Assembly: GCA_002428225.1 (NCBI GenBank)
Contig: DIUD01000012.1
Coordinates: 4,497 to 19,259, forward strand
DNA: 14,763 bases
Direction: 5' to 3'
Source: Roseovarius sp. UBA6167
Lineage (GTDB): Bacteria > Pseudomonadota > Alphaproteobacteria > Rhodobacterales > Rhodobacteraceae
Shown here: positions 7,014-14,092 of the stretch, piece by piece
Position numbering within the stretch: position 1 is the stretch's first letter
How the letters are laid out: each line of letters opens with the position of its first letter
Notes under the pieces: generated by a model
Told to the model about the DNA's origin: nothing
Databases searched by the model: none
What the model saw: the letters and a program-made list of their open reading frames with translations, nothing else
Position numbers and translations under genes: made by a program

Positions 7014-7217
7014 ATGAACAGATATTCACGGGTTTGGGCGGTCATCACGGCGCTGCTTTTATCGGGCTGGTGCGCTGACGTGGTGCGTGCCGAAACGGTA
7101 GCGACGGTCGGGCAAGGCGTGACGGTTTACGATCACGGCGGTGGCTGCCGCAAAAGCTCGCCTCCCGGCCAATGCTGCCACATGGAAAAGAAGACAGGGA
7201 GCGTGCACTGTCACTGA
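7014..7217 (+). CDS. Small secreted Cys/His-rich protein of unknown function
   Basis: A 67-residue protein. Residues 1-26 form a clear signal peptide (MNRYSR, then VWAVITALLLSGW, cleavage after VRA). The mature part, about 41 residues, holds H41, C45, C54, C55, H56, H65, C66 and H67 in a GGGCRKSSPPGQCCHMEKK segment and a C-terminal H-C-H. The four cysteines could make two disulfides or, with four histidines, bind a metal such as Zn or Cu. GAGGAG at 7003-7008 is a good ribosome site for the ATG at 7014; a GTG at 7008 in the same frame is inside that site and is rejected. C20 is not in a usable lipobox (W precedes it). I recall similar short secreted proteins in related bacteria but no assigned function. 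Confidence 0.78.
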   Translation: MNRYSRVWAVITALLLSGWCADVVRAETVATVGQGVTVYDHGGGCRKSSPPGQCCHMEKKTGSVHCH

Positions 7218-7312
7218 ATTTTTTCTCGTTAAGTGGTTGATTAAGGTCGCCGCAAGTTCAATCTTTCCGGTTAGAATATCGGTTAAACTTTGTGCGAGAC
7301 CGGAGAGGGACA
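7218..7312 (+). promoter_or_regulatory. AT-rich leader with paired TTAA-type direct repeats before the desaturase
   Basis: About 80 bases here are near 40% G+C against roughly two thirds around them. TTAAG occurs at 7229 and 7241, and CGGTTA at 7268 and 7280, so each pair repeats with a 12-base period. TAGAAT (7272-7277) resembles a -10 box and lies on the second pair, although no good -35 is correctly spaced. GGAGAGGGA at 7302-7310 is the ribosome site for the ATG at 7313. Regulator binding sites are a reasonable inference; the regulator is not identified. Confidence 0.45.
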
Positions 7313-8344
7313 ATGACCGCAAGCGATACAGCAACGGCACGCGACATGACCGCGGAACTGCGCGCTTTTCTCAAACCCTATACGAGGAAAAGCAACCTGC
7401 GCGGCGCGCTGTCCTTTCTGGGCACGCTGGCGGTCTATGGCGCGGCGCTCGGGCTTGGCGCACGGGCGGCGGCGGCGGGGCAATGGCTCGTGGTGGTGCC
7501 CTGCGCCGTGCTGCTCGCCTTTGCCGGGGTGCGGCTTTATGTGCTCCAGCACGATTGCGGGCATCATTCGCTGTTTGCGACCCGCTGGCTCAACGATGCG
7601 GCGGGCCACGTCCTGTCGCTGTTTTCGTTCACGCCCTACCGGGTGATGCAATACAATCACAATCAGCATCATGCCTATCTCGGCAATCTCGATCACCGCG
7701 AGACGACCGAGATTTATACCATGACCCTGCGCGAATGGCAGGCGGCGCCATGGCACAGGCGGCTGTGGTATCGGCTTTATCGCAACCCGTTCATCATGTT
7801 GCCCATAGGGGCCATTTTTACCTATTTTCTCGCCTATCGCTGGCCGCGCAACACCGGCCTGGTCGGATGGGTCGGTGTGATCGCGCACAACCTTGCACTC
7901 GGGGCCTATCTGGTGGCGATCTGGGCGGTTCTCGGCGCAAGCGGGGTGGTGCTCTTGCTGGCAAGCGCGGTCCTGGGCGGGATCATCGGCGTGTTTCTGG
8001 TCTATCTCCAGCACAATTTTGAAGAGACCTACTGGGACCGCAAGCCCGATCTGGACTTCCGCAAGGCGACGCTGGTGGGGTCAAGTTCGCTCGATCTCGG
8101 CTGGTTGTGGGATCTTGGCTCTGGCAACATCGCCTATCACGACCTGCATCACTACAACCCGTCCATTCCGTCCTACAACCTGCGCCGCTGCCAGAACGAT
8201 CTGCCCGACCACCTCAAAAGCCACGAGCCGATCCGCTGGCCGGAAGCCTTGCGCAGCTTTACCCTCAGGCTCTGGGATGAAGAGCGCGGGCGGCTGGTGC
8301 CTTTCCCGCGGGAACGGCGGGTGCAGACGATCGCGGCGGAGTAG
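7313..8344 (+). CDS. Membrane fatty acid desaturase
   Basis: A 343-residue integral membrane di-iron enzyme that would introduce a double bond into acyl chains of membrane lipids. All three histidine boxes are present: HDCGHH at 80-85, HNQHH at 116-120 and HDLHH at 276-280, followed by NPSIPSYNL as in Bacillus Des and DesA-type desaturases. Q-H-N-F-E-E-T-Y-W at 233-241 is another family block near the third box. Hydrophobic pairs lie at about 32-75, 158-175 and 183-232, which fits four membrane passes with all boxes on the cytoplasmic side. The start at 7313 follows a strong ribosome site. Regiospecificity (delta-5, 9 or 12) and substrate cannot be read from sequence; a carotenoid or other lipid substrate is less likely but possible. 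Confidence 0.9.
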   Translation: MTASDTATARDMTAELRAFLKPYTRKSNLRGALSFLGTLAVYGAALGLGARAAAAGQWLVVVPCAVLLAFAGVRLYVLQHDCGHHSLFATRWLNDAAGHVLSLFSFTPYRVMQYNHNQHHAYLGNLDHRETTEIYTMTLREWQAAPWHRRLWYRLYRNPFIMLPIGAIFTYFLAYRWPRNTGLVGWVGVIAHNLALGAYLVAIWAVLGASGVVLLLASAVLGGIIGVFLVYLQHNFEETYWDRKPDLDFRKATLVGSSSLDLGWLWDLGSGNIAYHDLHHYNPSIPSYNLRRCQNDLPDHLKSHEPIRWPEALRSFTLRLWDEERGRLVPFPRERRVQTIAAE

Positions 8345-8373
8345 CGCCCGCCGGCGGGGCGAGGCAGACCGGG

Positions 8374-8393
8374 CTGCGCCCGCCCGCAGTTTT
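8374..8393 (+). terminator. Possible weak terminator after the desaturase
   Basis: CTGCG (8374-8378) pairs with CGCAG (8385-8389) around a 6-base loop, followed by TTTT. The stem is short. A second GC hairpin, CGCCC with GGGCG (8345-8349 and 8357-8361), follows the stop codon directly. Some read-through into rnr is possible. Confidence 0.4.
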
Positions 8394-8433
8394 CACGGAT
8401 GACGCCGCGCGCGTGGCATGTTAGGCGAGGCAC

Positions 8434-10689
8434 ATGAGCCAGCTGCCCTCCAAGGCGGAGATCCTGCAATGGATTTCCGACCACCCGACCCTCACCTCGA
8501 AACGCGACATTGCCAGGGCCTTTGGCATCAAGGGCGCGGCGCGAATCGACCTCAAGCGCGTGCTGCGCGAGCTAGAATCCGAAGGCCATCTGGAAAAGCG
8601 CAAGAAAACCTACCGCGACCCCGAGCGCCTGCCGCCGGTGAGCGTGTTGCAGATTTCCGGCCAGACGCCCGATGGCGAATTGCTGGCGCGCCCGCTCGAA
8701 TGGCATGGCGAGGGGGTGGAGCCGGTCGTGCTGGTGCTGCCGCGCGCCGCCGATCCGGCCATGGCGACAGGCGACCGCATCCTTGCCAGATTGCAGGAGG
8801 TGCGCGGCGAGGCACATCATTACGAGGCGCGGCTGATTCGGCGCATTGGCACCAACCCGCGCAAGGTGCTGGGCATCTTCCGCAAGAGCACCGAGGGCGG
8901 GCGCATCCTGCCCATCGACAAGGGCGAGGCGCGCGAATGGCTGGTGGCCGCCGATGCCACCGGCGGCGCGCAGGATGGCGAACTGGTCGAGGGCGAACAG
9001 GCCGGGCCCGCCGGCCGGATGGGGCTGCCGCGCGCGCGGGTGCTCGATCGGCTGGGCGATCCCTCGGCGCCCAGGGCGGTCTCGCTCATCGCCATCCACC
9101 AGCATGGCATCCCGGATGAATTCCCCGACGCGGTGATCGCTGCGGCCGATGCGATGAAACCCGCAGGTCTCAAGGGCCGCGAGGACCTGCGCGAGCTGCC
9201 GCTCATCACCATCGACCCGTGGGATGCGCGCGACCACGACGACGCGGTTTACGCCCATGCCGATGACGACCCGGCCAATCCTGGCGGCCACGTGATCTGG
9301 GTCGCCATCGCCGATGTCGCGCATTACGTGCGCCCCGGCGCGGCGCTCGATGCCGAGGCCCGCAAGCGCGGCAATTCAAGCTATTTCCCCGACCGGGTTG
9401 TGCCGATGCTGCCCGACCGGCTGTCGGGCGATCTGTGCTCGCTGCACGAGGGCGTGCCGCGCCCGTGCATTGCGGTGCGCATGACCATCGACGCCGAGGG
9501 CAACAAGACCGGGCATCGCTTTGTGCGCGGGCTGATGCGCTCGGCCGCGTCGCTGACCTATGAGCAGGTGCAGGCGGCGATGGACGGCGCGCCCTGCGAC
9601 AAGGCGGGGCCGCTGCTTGAGACGGTGATTCGCCCGCTCTATGCCGCCCATGCCGCCCTCTCGGCGGCGCGCAGGCGCCGCGCGCCGCTCGATCTGGATT
9701 TGCCCGAGCGCAAGGTGATCCTCAGCGACGCGGGCAAGGTGACGTCGGTGCGCTATGCCGAGCGTCTGGACGCGCATCGGCTGATCGAGGATTGCATGGT
9801 GCTTGCCAATGTCGCCGCCGCCGAAACGCTGATCGCGCGGCAAATGCCGCTGCTGTTCCGGGTGCATGAAGAGCCGGGCCCGGAAAAGCTCGACGCGCTG
9901 CGCGAGGTGGCGCAGGCGGCGGGGCTGGTGCTTGCCAGGGGGCAGGGGCTGCGCACCGCGCATCTCAACGCGCTGCTCCATGCCGCGCGCGGCACCGACC
10001 ACGCCGAGATCATCAACATGTCCACCCTGCGCGCGATGACGCAGGCCTATTACGCGCCGCAGAACCTGGGCCATTTCGGCCTCGCGCTCAGGGCCTATGC
10101 GCATTTCACCTCGCCCATTCGGCGCTATGCCGACCTGGTGGTGCATCGCGCGCTCATCGCCGCCCATGGCTGGGGCAAGGACGGGCTGAGCGCCGAGGAA
10201 GTCGAGCGGCTGGAGCAGACCGCGCAGCATATCTCCGACACCGAGCGTCGCTCGATGGCGGCCGAGCGCGACACCAATGACCGCTACCTCGCCGCCTTCC
10301 TTGCGGAGCGTCTGGGCGAGGAGTTCCCAGGCCGGATCAGCGGCATCGCGCGGTTCGGCGTCTTCGTCAAGCTCGACGAGACCGGGGCGGACGGCCTCAT
10401 CCCGATGCGCGCCCTGGGGCACGAATATTTCCATTTCGACCGCGACAGCGGCACGCTCATGGGGGCCGAGACGGGCCGCGTGATCGCGCTTGGCCAGCGG
10501 GCGACGGTGCGGCTGGCCGAGGCCGCGCCGGTCTCGGGCGGGCTGGCGTTCGATCTGATCGAGCTTGAGGGCGTGCATGTGCCGCGCGGCCCGAAGACCG
10601 CGCGCGGCAAACCGCCCCGGCGCAAGCTTGCCACCGCCCGCGCCAAGGCCGCCAAGCTCAAGCGCAAGGCGGCGCGCAAGCGCGTGTGA
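8434..10689 (+). CDS. rnr: Ribonuclease R
   Basis: A 751-residue processive 3'-to-5' exoribonuclease of the RNB family, which degrades structured RNA and takes part in rRNA quality control. Residues 1-60 form a winged-helix-like N-terminus. Cold-shock-type OB domains lie at about 65-230. The RNB catalytic core opens with LITIDPWDARDHDDAVY, giving the four metal-binding aspartates D261, D267, D269 and D270 in the spacing of RNase II and RNase R, and contains FTSPIRRYADLVVHR (558-572). The S1 domain is at about 630-706 (GRISGIARFGVFVKL). The tail (718-751) is very rich in K and R, typical of RNase R and not RNase II. The ATG at 8434 has GGCGAGG upstream. It ends three bases before the stop of the convergent antiporter gene. 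Confidence 0.95.
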   Translation: MSQLPSKAEILQWISDHPTLTSKRDIARAFGIKGAARIDLKRVLRELESEGHLEKRKKTYRDPERLPPVSVLQISGQTPDGELLARPLEWHGEGVEPVVLVLPRAADPAMATGDRILARLQEVRGEAHHYEARLIRRIGTNPRKVLGIFRKSTEGGRILPIDKGEAREWLVAADATGGAQDGELVEGEQAGPAGRMGLPRARVLDRLGDPSAPRAVSLIAIHQHGIPDEFPDAVIAAADAMKPAGLKGREDLRELPLITIDPWDARDHDDAVYAHADDDPANPGGHVIWVAIADVAHYVRPGAALDAEARKRGNSSYFPDRVVPMLPDRLSGDLCSLHEGVPRPCIAVRMTIDAEGNKTGHRFVRGLMRSAASLTYEQVQAAMDGAPCDKAGPLLETVIRPLYAAHAALSAARRRRAPLDLDLPERKVILSDAGKVTSVRYAERLDAHRLIEDCMVLANVAAAETLIARQMPLLFRVHEEPGPEKLDALREVAQAAGLVLARGQGLRTAHLNALLHAARGTDHAEIINMSTLRAMTQAYYAPQNLGHFGLALRAYAHFTSPIRRYADLVVHRALIAAHGWGKDGLSAEEVERLEQTAQHISDTERRSMAAERDTNDRYLAAFLAERLGEEFPGRISGIARFGVFVKLDETGADGLIPMRALGHEYFHFDRDSGTLMGAETGRVIALGQRATVRLAEAAPVSGGLAFDLIELEGVHVPRGPKTARGKPPRRKLATARAKAAKLKRKAARKRV

Positions 10690-10702
10690 CGCTTACACCG
10701 CG
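10681..10702. repeat. Imperfect inverted repeat spanning both convergent stop codons (rnr / antiporter)
   Basis: CGCGTGT (10681-10687) pairs with ACA and CGCG (10695-10697, 10699-10702) with one bulged C at 10698 and a 7-base loop. The TGA of rnr (10687-10689) and the TAA of the opposite gene (10693-10695) lie within it. There is no T-run on either strand. Confidence 0.4.
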
Positions 10703-11646
10703 GCCAGCAGCACCGCCATGTAGGCCAGGTAGGCCAGCACCATCGCCGCCCCCTCGCGCCGCCCGACCCGCCAGCCGGTGCGCGCAAGAACCAGCATCGC
10801 AACCGTGGCGCCCAGCATCACCCAGATGTCGAGCGCGGCGATGCTCGGCGGCACGTCGAGCGGGTGAACCAGCGCCGTCACCCCCAGAATCCCGAGGATG
10901 TTGAAGATGTTGCTGCCGACGATGTTGCCAAAGGCCACGTCGCCATGGCCCTTGCGCGCGGCAATGACCGAGGTGACAAGCTCTGGCATGGAGGTGCCGA
11001 TGGCGACGATGGTCAGGCCGATCACCGCCTCGGACATGCCCAGCCGCGCGGCCAGTTCGATCGCGCCCATGACGAGAAACCTTGCGCCAACCAGCGTGGC
11101 TATCAGGCCGCCAAGCAGCAAGAGCGCCGCGCGCGCCGTGCCGGGTGACTGTTCGGGCACGATCTCGGCCTCGTGCGCATACATCGCGGCGGCGGCACTC
11201 TGGCGGCGGCGCTCGATCAGAACCGTGGCCAGCAGATAGGCCACCAGCGCCCCGACAAACCCCGCGCCAACCCCGCGCCCGATCCCGCCCGAGAGGGCCA
11301 CGGCGACAAAGCCGAGCGTTGCGGCAAGCATCACAACCCCGTCGCGGCGCAGCGCCTCGGGGGCCACCGCCACCGGCGCAATCAGCGCGGCCAGCCCAAG
11401 GATAAGCAGTATATTGCCGATATTGCTGCCAACGATATTGCCGACCGCGATACCGGGAGAACCGGCAAAGGCCGCCTGAAGGCTTGTCACCAGTTCCGGC
11501 GTCGAGGTGCCGAATCCCACCAACGTCAGCCCGATGATGAGCGGTGAGATGCCAAAGCCCCGCGCCAGCGTCACCGCGCCGCGCACCAGCAGGTCCCCGC
11601 CGATCACCAGACCGGCCAATCCGCCCAGAATGTATAGGATATCCAC
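10693..11646 (-). CDS. Calcium/sodium antiporter, CaCA family (YrbG-like)
   Basis: A 317-residue inner-membrane exchanger with about ten hydrophobic segments and the internal duplication that defines the CaCA superfamily. Repeat alpha-1 is at 39-82 (GLTLVGFGTSTPELVTS, then GNIVGSNIGNILLILG). Repeat alpha-2 is at 209-254 (GLTIVAIGTSMPELVTS, then GNIVGSNIFNILGILG). The acidic residues E51 and E222 in the T-P-E-L and M-P-E-L turns are the expected cation ligands. A short hydrophilic loop (about 145-172) joins the halves. The GTG at 11646 was chosen because AAGGGG precedes it by six bases and the hydrophobic protein begins there; the frame is open to 11823 but without protein-like content. Exchange of Na or K for Ca is known of the family; physiological direction is not shown. 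Confidence 0.92.
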   Translation of the reverse strand: MDILYILGGLAGLVIGGDLLVRGAVTLARGFGISPLIIGLTLVGFGTSTPELVTSLQAAFAGSPGIAVGNIVGSNIGNILLILGLAALIAPVAVAPEALRRDGVVMLAATLGFVAVALSGGIGRGVGAGFVGALVAYLLATVLIERRRQSAAAAMYAHEAEIVPEQSPGTARAALLLLGGLIATLVGARFLVMGAIELAARLGMSEAVIGLTIVAIGTSMPELVTSVIAARKGHGDVAFGNIVGSNIFNILGILGVTALVHPLDVPPSIAALDIWVMLGATVAMLVLARTGWRVGRREGAAMVLAYLAYMAVLLAAV

Positions 11647-11693
11647 CTCTGTCCCCTTGATGGGCCGCGTTCCCCTCGGGCGCGGTATCGCAT

Positions 11694-11723
11694 GATATGG
11701 CGCGCGGCCTGCCCCCGGTTCAA
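11694..11723 (-). promoter_or_regulatory. Possible promoter of the antiporter gene
   Basis: On the minus strand TTGAAC (11723-11718) and CATATC (11699-11694) are 18 bases apart, in the 176-base gap between divergent genes. The -35 is fair and the -10 is poor (3 of 6). On the other strand TATCAT (11785-11790) could be a -10 for the transglycosylase gene, without a clear -35. Confidence 0.3.
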
Positions 11724-11822
11724 GAGCGCGGCAGCGATTATTTCGGCATGGGCGGGATTGCTTTCGCAACGGCAACAATCGCGCTATCATGGCGCAAATG
11801 ACCGGCAAGCGGAGGCAGGGCA

Positions 11823-13145
11823 ATGCGGGCAGGACTGATCGGGCTTACGGGGCTTTTTCTCATTATCGGCGGCGCGGCGCAGGCCACGGTGACGGAATCG
11901 ATCCGCCCGCAGGTGCGGCCCGGCGCGGGGCTGGTGCCGGTGTCTGCGATGGTCTCGGCCGATGTGCCGGTGCGCAGCCTGCGCCCGCAGGCGCGCCCCG
12001 AGGGCGCGGCCCGGGTGGTGCTGGCCAGCGGGCACGGGGGCTTTGACCGCTGGATTGCCGGGTTCCGGGGCCGCGCGCTGGCGCAGGGGATCAGCGCGCG
12101 CGTGTTCGACCGCGCCTTTCAGGGCGTGCGCTACGACCCCGAGGTGGTGGCCAAGGACCGCAACCAATCCGAATTCAAGCGCGAGATCTGGGATTATCTC
12201 GACAGTGCGGTATCGCCCGTCCGGGTCGAGAACGGGCAAAACGCGCTGCGCCAGCACCGCCGTGTGCTGGACAGGATCGAGGCGCATTACGGGGTGGAAA
12301 AGGAAGTGGTCACCGCCGTCTGGGGCATGGAGAGCACCTATGGCGCGCGGCTGGGCGATCTGCCGCTGGTGCAGTCCATGGCGACGCTGGCCTTTGACGG
12401 GCGGCGCGGCGCGTTTTTCGAGAAACAGCTCATCGCCGCGCTGCAAATCCTGCAATCGGGCGATGTGACGCCTCAAAACATGACCGGCTCCTGGGCCGGG
12501 GCGATGGGGCATACCCAGTTCATGCCGACCTCTTATCTGGCCTATGCGGTGGATTTCACCGGCGACGGCAAGCGCGACATCTGGTCGGACGATCCCACCG
12601 ACGCGCTCGCCTCCACCGCCGCCTATCTCAAGCGGTTCGGCTGGCGCAAGGGGATGCCCTGGGGCGTCGAGGTGCAGGTGCCGCGCGGCGCCTCCTTTGG
12701 CGACGCGAAGCGGATGCCCTCTGATTGGGCGGCGCACGGCGTTGTCGGGCTTGACGGGCGGGCGGTGCGCGATCATGGCTCGGCACGGATATTCCAGCCC
12801 GCGGGTCCGTCGGGGCCGTCCTTCATGGTCTTTGCCAATTTCGACGTGATAAAGCGCTACAACAATTCGGACGCCTATGCGCTCGGGGTGGGGCACCTCT
12901 CGGACCGGATCGGCGGCGGGCCGGAGATACAAGGCAAGTGGCCGCGCGGCTACGATGCGCTCAGCTTTGGCGAGCGCATGGAGATGCAGCGCCTGTTGCA
13001 GCGCAAGGGCTACAGCGTGGAAAAGATCGACGGGATCATGGGGCCGAATACCGTGAACGCCATCCGTGCGTTTCAGGCTTCGGTCGGCGTGGCGCAGGAC
13101 GGGTTGCCCTCGCAGCAGCTTCTGGCGCTGTTGCGCCGGTCCTGA
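11823..13145 (+). CDS. Lytic murein transglycosylase, MltB type, with peptidoglycan-binding domain
   Basis: A 440-residue exported enzyme that cleaves the glycan strand of peptidoglycan with formation of 1,6-anhydro-muramic ends. Residues 1-21 are a signal peptide (cleavage after AAQA or nearby; no lipobox cysteine, so not a lipoprotein like E. coli MltB). A Pro/Arg-rich linker has two copies of an R-P-Q-x-R-P motif (28-33 and 54-59). The SLT_2/MltB domain spans about 72-370: AVWGMESTYGA at 165-175 with catalytic E170, MGHTQFMPTSYLAYAVD at 228-244, and DPTDALASTAAYLKRFGW at 257-274. A PG_binding_1 domain follows at 379-437 (MQRLLQRKGY, KIDGIMGPNT, AIRAFQ). GGAGG at 11811-11815 supports the ATG at 11823. 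It is convergent with the lectin gene, six bases between stops. Confidence 0.93.
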   Translation: MRAGLIGLTGLFLIIGGAAQATVTESIRPQVRPGAGLVPVSAMVSADVPVRSLRPQARPEGAARVVLASGHGGFDRWIAGFRGRALAQGISARVFDRAFQGVRYDPEVVAKDRNQSEFKREIWDYLDSAVSPVRVENGQNALRQHRRVLDRIEAHYGVEKEVVTAVWGMESTYGARLGDLPLVQSMATLAFDGRRGAFFEKQLIAALQILQSGDVTPQNMTGSWAGAMGHTQFMPTSYLAYAVDFTGDGKRDIWSDDPTDALASTAAYLKRFGWRKGMPWGVEVQVPRGASFGDAKRMPSDWAAHGVVGLDGRAVRDHGSARIFQPAGPSGPSFMVFANFDVIKRYNNSDAYALGVGHLSDRIGGGPEIQGKWPRGYDALSFGERMEMQRLLQRKGYSVEKIDGIMGPNTVNAIRAFQASVGVAQDGLPSQQLLALLRRS

Positions 13146-13155
13146 GCGGGCTCAG
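13142..13155. repeat. Perfect inverted repeat spanning both convergent stop codons (transglycosylase / lectin)
   Basis: CTGAGC (13142-13147) and GCTCAG (13150-13155) flank GG. The arms hold the TGA of the transglycosylase (13143-13145) and the TGA of the opposite gene (13152-13154). It folds as a 5-bp stem with a 4-base loop. No T-run follows on either strand. Confidence 0.5.
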
Positions 13156-13505
13156 CCGATCCCCTGCCAGTCATCCGGGTGATACGCCGCACCGATCGCC
13201 AGCCAGCGCGCCCGCACACGCGCCACGCGGGTATCGCCCCAGGTGCGGAATACCACCTCAAAGCCATCGGGGGTCACGTTCGCGGCGCTGATATCCATGC
13301 GGGCATTGGTGGCGCTGTCGGTGTCCCAGAGCGAGAACGCCACATGCACGACGGGCGCGCTGCGAAAGGCGGGAGAGAAGGCGATATGCTCGCGCCGCTC
13401 GCGCGCGCCCTCGCCCGTCCACATATCGCCGCCATGGGCAAAATCGCTGAACAGGGCCAAATCGCCCTGCGCGATGCCGATCGCCTCTCTGAGAAAAACC
13501 CGCAT
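13152..13505 (-). CDS. H-type lectin domain protein
   Basis: A 117-residue protein with no signal peptide or membrane segment, so probably cytoplasmic. After the start (MRVFLREAIGIAQGDLALFS) come GGDMWTGEGARERREHIAFS (25-44) and then an H-type lectin fold at about 36-105: FSPAFRSAPVVHVAFSLWD, N67-A-R-M-D, ANVTPDGFEVVFRTWGDTRV (75-94) and a closing ARWLAIG. The F-x-x-x-F-x-x-x-P-x-V opening and G-F-x-x-x-F-x-T-W-x-D-T block match the domain first described in snail agglutinins, where it forms trimers that bind GalNAc. Bacterial copies like this one are mostly uncharacterised. The ATG at 13505 has GAAGAGG nearby. It has its own likely promoter just behind the atp terminator. Sugar binding is not proven by the sequence. 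Confidence 0.85.
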   Translation of the reverse strand: MRVFLREAIGIAQGDLALFSDFAHGGDMWTGEGARERREHIAFSPAFRSAPVVHVAFSLWDTDSATNARMDISAANVTPDGFEVVFRTWGDTRVARVRARWLAIGAAYHPDDWQGIG

Positions 13506-13532
13506 GGTGGCCTCTTCGATGAGTGGCCTAGG

Positions 13533-13561
13533 GTCATAGAGACTCCCGGCGAAAATGGAAA
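13533..13561 (-). promoter_or_regulatory. Likely promoter of the lectin gene
   Basis: On the minus strand TTTCCA (13561-13556) and TATGAC (13538-13533) are 17 bases apart, each matching 4 of 6 sigma-70 consensus bases. The predicted start is about 20 bases before the ATG at 13505. The -35 box abuts the T-rich end of the atp operon terminator. Confidence 0.45.
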
Positions 13562-13594
13562 CGAAAAATGAAAAGGGCCGCGCGCGGCGGCCCT
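13561..13594 (-). terminator. Intrinsic terminator of the atp operon
   Basis: On the minus strand an 8-bp stem (AGGGCCGC with GCGGCCCT, 13594-13587 and 13581-13574) with a 5-base loop is followed by TTTTCATTTTTCGT. It lies 23 bases past the atpC stop, and marks the end of the ATP synthase operon. Confidence 0.87.
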
Positions 13595-13616
13595 CCGGGT
13601 GTCAATGGTGCAAGGG

Positions 13617-14042
13617 TCAGCGCGCCGAAAGGCCGATCACATCGCCCATGGCCATCATGTCGGCCAGCAGCTTGGCTGCATCGTCAACGATGCCCGCCTC
13701 GCCGGACTGGCTCTCGCGGGCCTGCGTCAGGCGCGCGCTCGCCTCGTCCACCATCGCCTTGAGGGCCTCGGCGGTCATGTCGGCGCGGGGCACGGCGCGT
13801 TCGGCCAGGACCGAAATGCCCTCGCCGTTGATCTCGGCAAAGCCGCCGGTGACGACAAATTCCTGCGCGCCGCCATCCGCCATGACCCGGACGATGCCGG
13901 GCCGCAGCGTGGTGATGAGCGGGGCGTGATCGGCCATGGCCGTCAGGTCGCCCTCGGCCCCCGGAATCTGGACCTCGCGCGCGGCGACCGAGGCGAGACG
14001 ACGCTCGGGGCTCACCAGATCGAATTGCACTGTCTCAGCCAT
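13617..14042 (-). CDS. atpC: F1-F0 ATP synthase subunit epsilon
   Basis: A 141-residue subunit of the F1 central stalk, which links rotation of gamma to the catalytic hexamer and can inhibit ATP hydrolysis. The N-terminal beta-sandwich is clear: FDLVSPERRLASVAAREVQI (7-26), PGAEGDLTAMADHAPLITTL (27-46) and RPGIVRVM, then EFVVTGGFAEINGEGISVLAE. The helical C-terminus (about 89-135, DMTAEALKAMVDEASARLTQ and on) is of the length usual in alphaproteobacteria. AGGAGG seven bases before the ATG is a strong ribosome site. It follows atpD by 50 bases with a hairpin between them, and ends the operon at the terminator. Confidence 0.95.
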   Translation of the reverse strand: MAETVQFDLVSPERRLASVAAREVQIPGAEGDLTAMADHAPLITTLRPGIVRVMADGGAQEFVVTGGFAEINGEGISVLAERAVPRADMTAEALKAMVDEASARLTQARESQSGEAGIVDDAAKLLADMMAMGDVIGLSAR

Positions 14043-14065
14043 TCAGGCCTCCTTTACGGGTGTGG

Positions 14066-14084
14066 GGCGGGCCGCTGGCCCGCC
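14066..14084 (-). other. Stem-loop in the atpD-atpC gap
   Basis: A perfect 8-bp inverted repeat, GGCGGGCC and GGCCCGCC, with a 3-base loop, fills much of the 50-base gap just upstream of the atpC ribosome site. No T-run follows in the direction of transcription, so it is more likely a processing or translation-tuning element than a terminator. Function is inferred. Confidence 0.6.
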
Positions 14085-14092
14085 GCATTGGC

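Noticed and set aside
7211..7226. Intrinsic terminator at the end of the small secreted protein gene
   Set aside because: There is a run of six T, but no stem of useful length pairs just upstream of it.
7229..7286. CtrA binding sites (TTAA-N7-TTAA)
   Set aside because: The spacing between the half-sites is eight bases in both pairs, not seven, so the consensus is not met.
7141..8022. 293-residue plus-strand frame running from the small secreted protein into the desaturase
   Set aside because: It is out of frame with the desaturase, whose histidine boxes are intact in the other frame, and its residues become R/G/A-rich shadow sequence.
9376..10578. 400-residue minus-strand frame antisense to rnr
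   Set aside because: It mirrors codon positions of rnr, is rich in R, H and Q without recognisable motifs, and has no ribosome site.
11798..12046. Small overlapping gene beginning upstream of the transglycosylase start
   Set aside because: It lacks a ribosome site, is read out of frame across the signal peptide region, and looks like a G/A/R-rich shadow.
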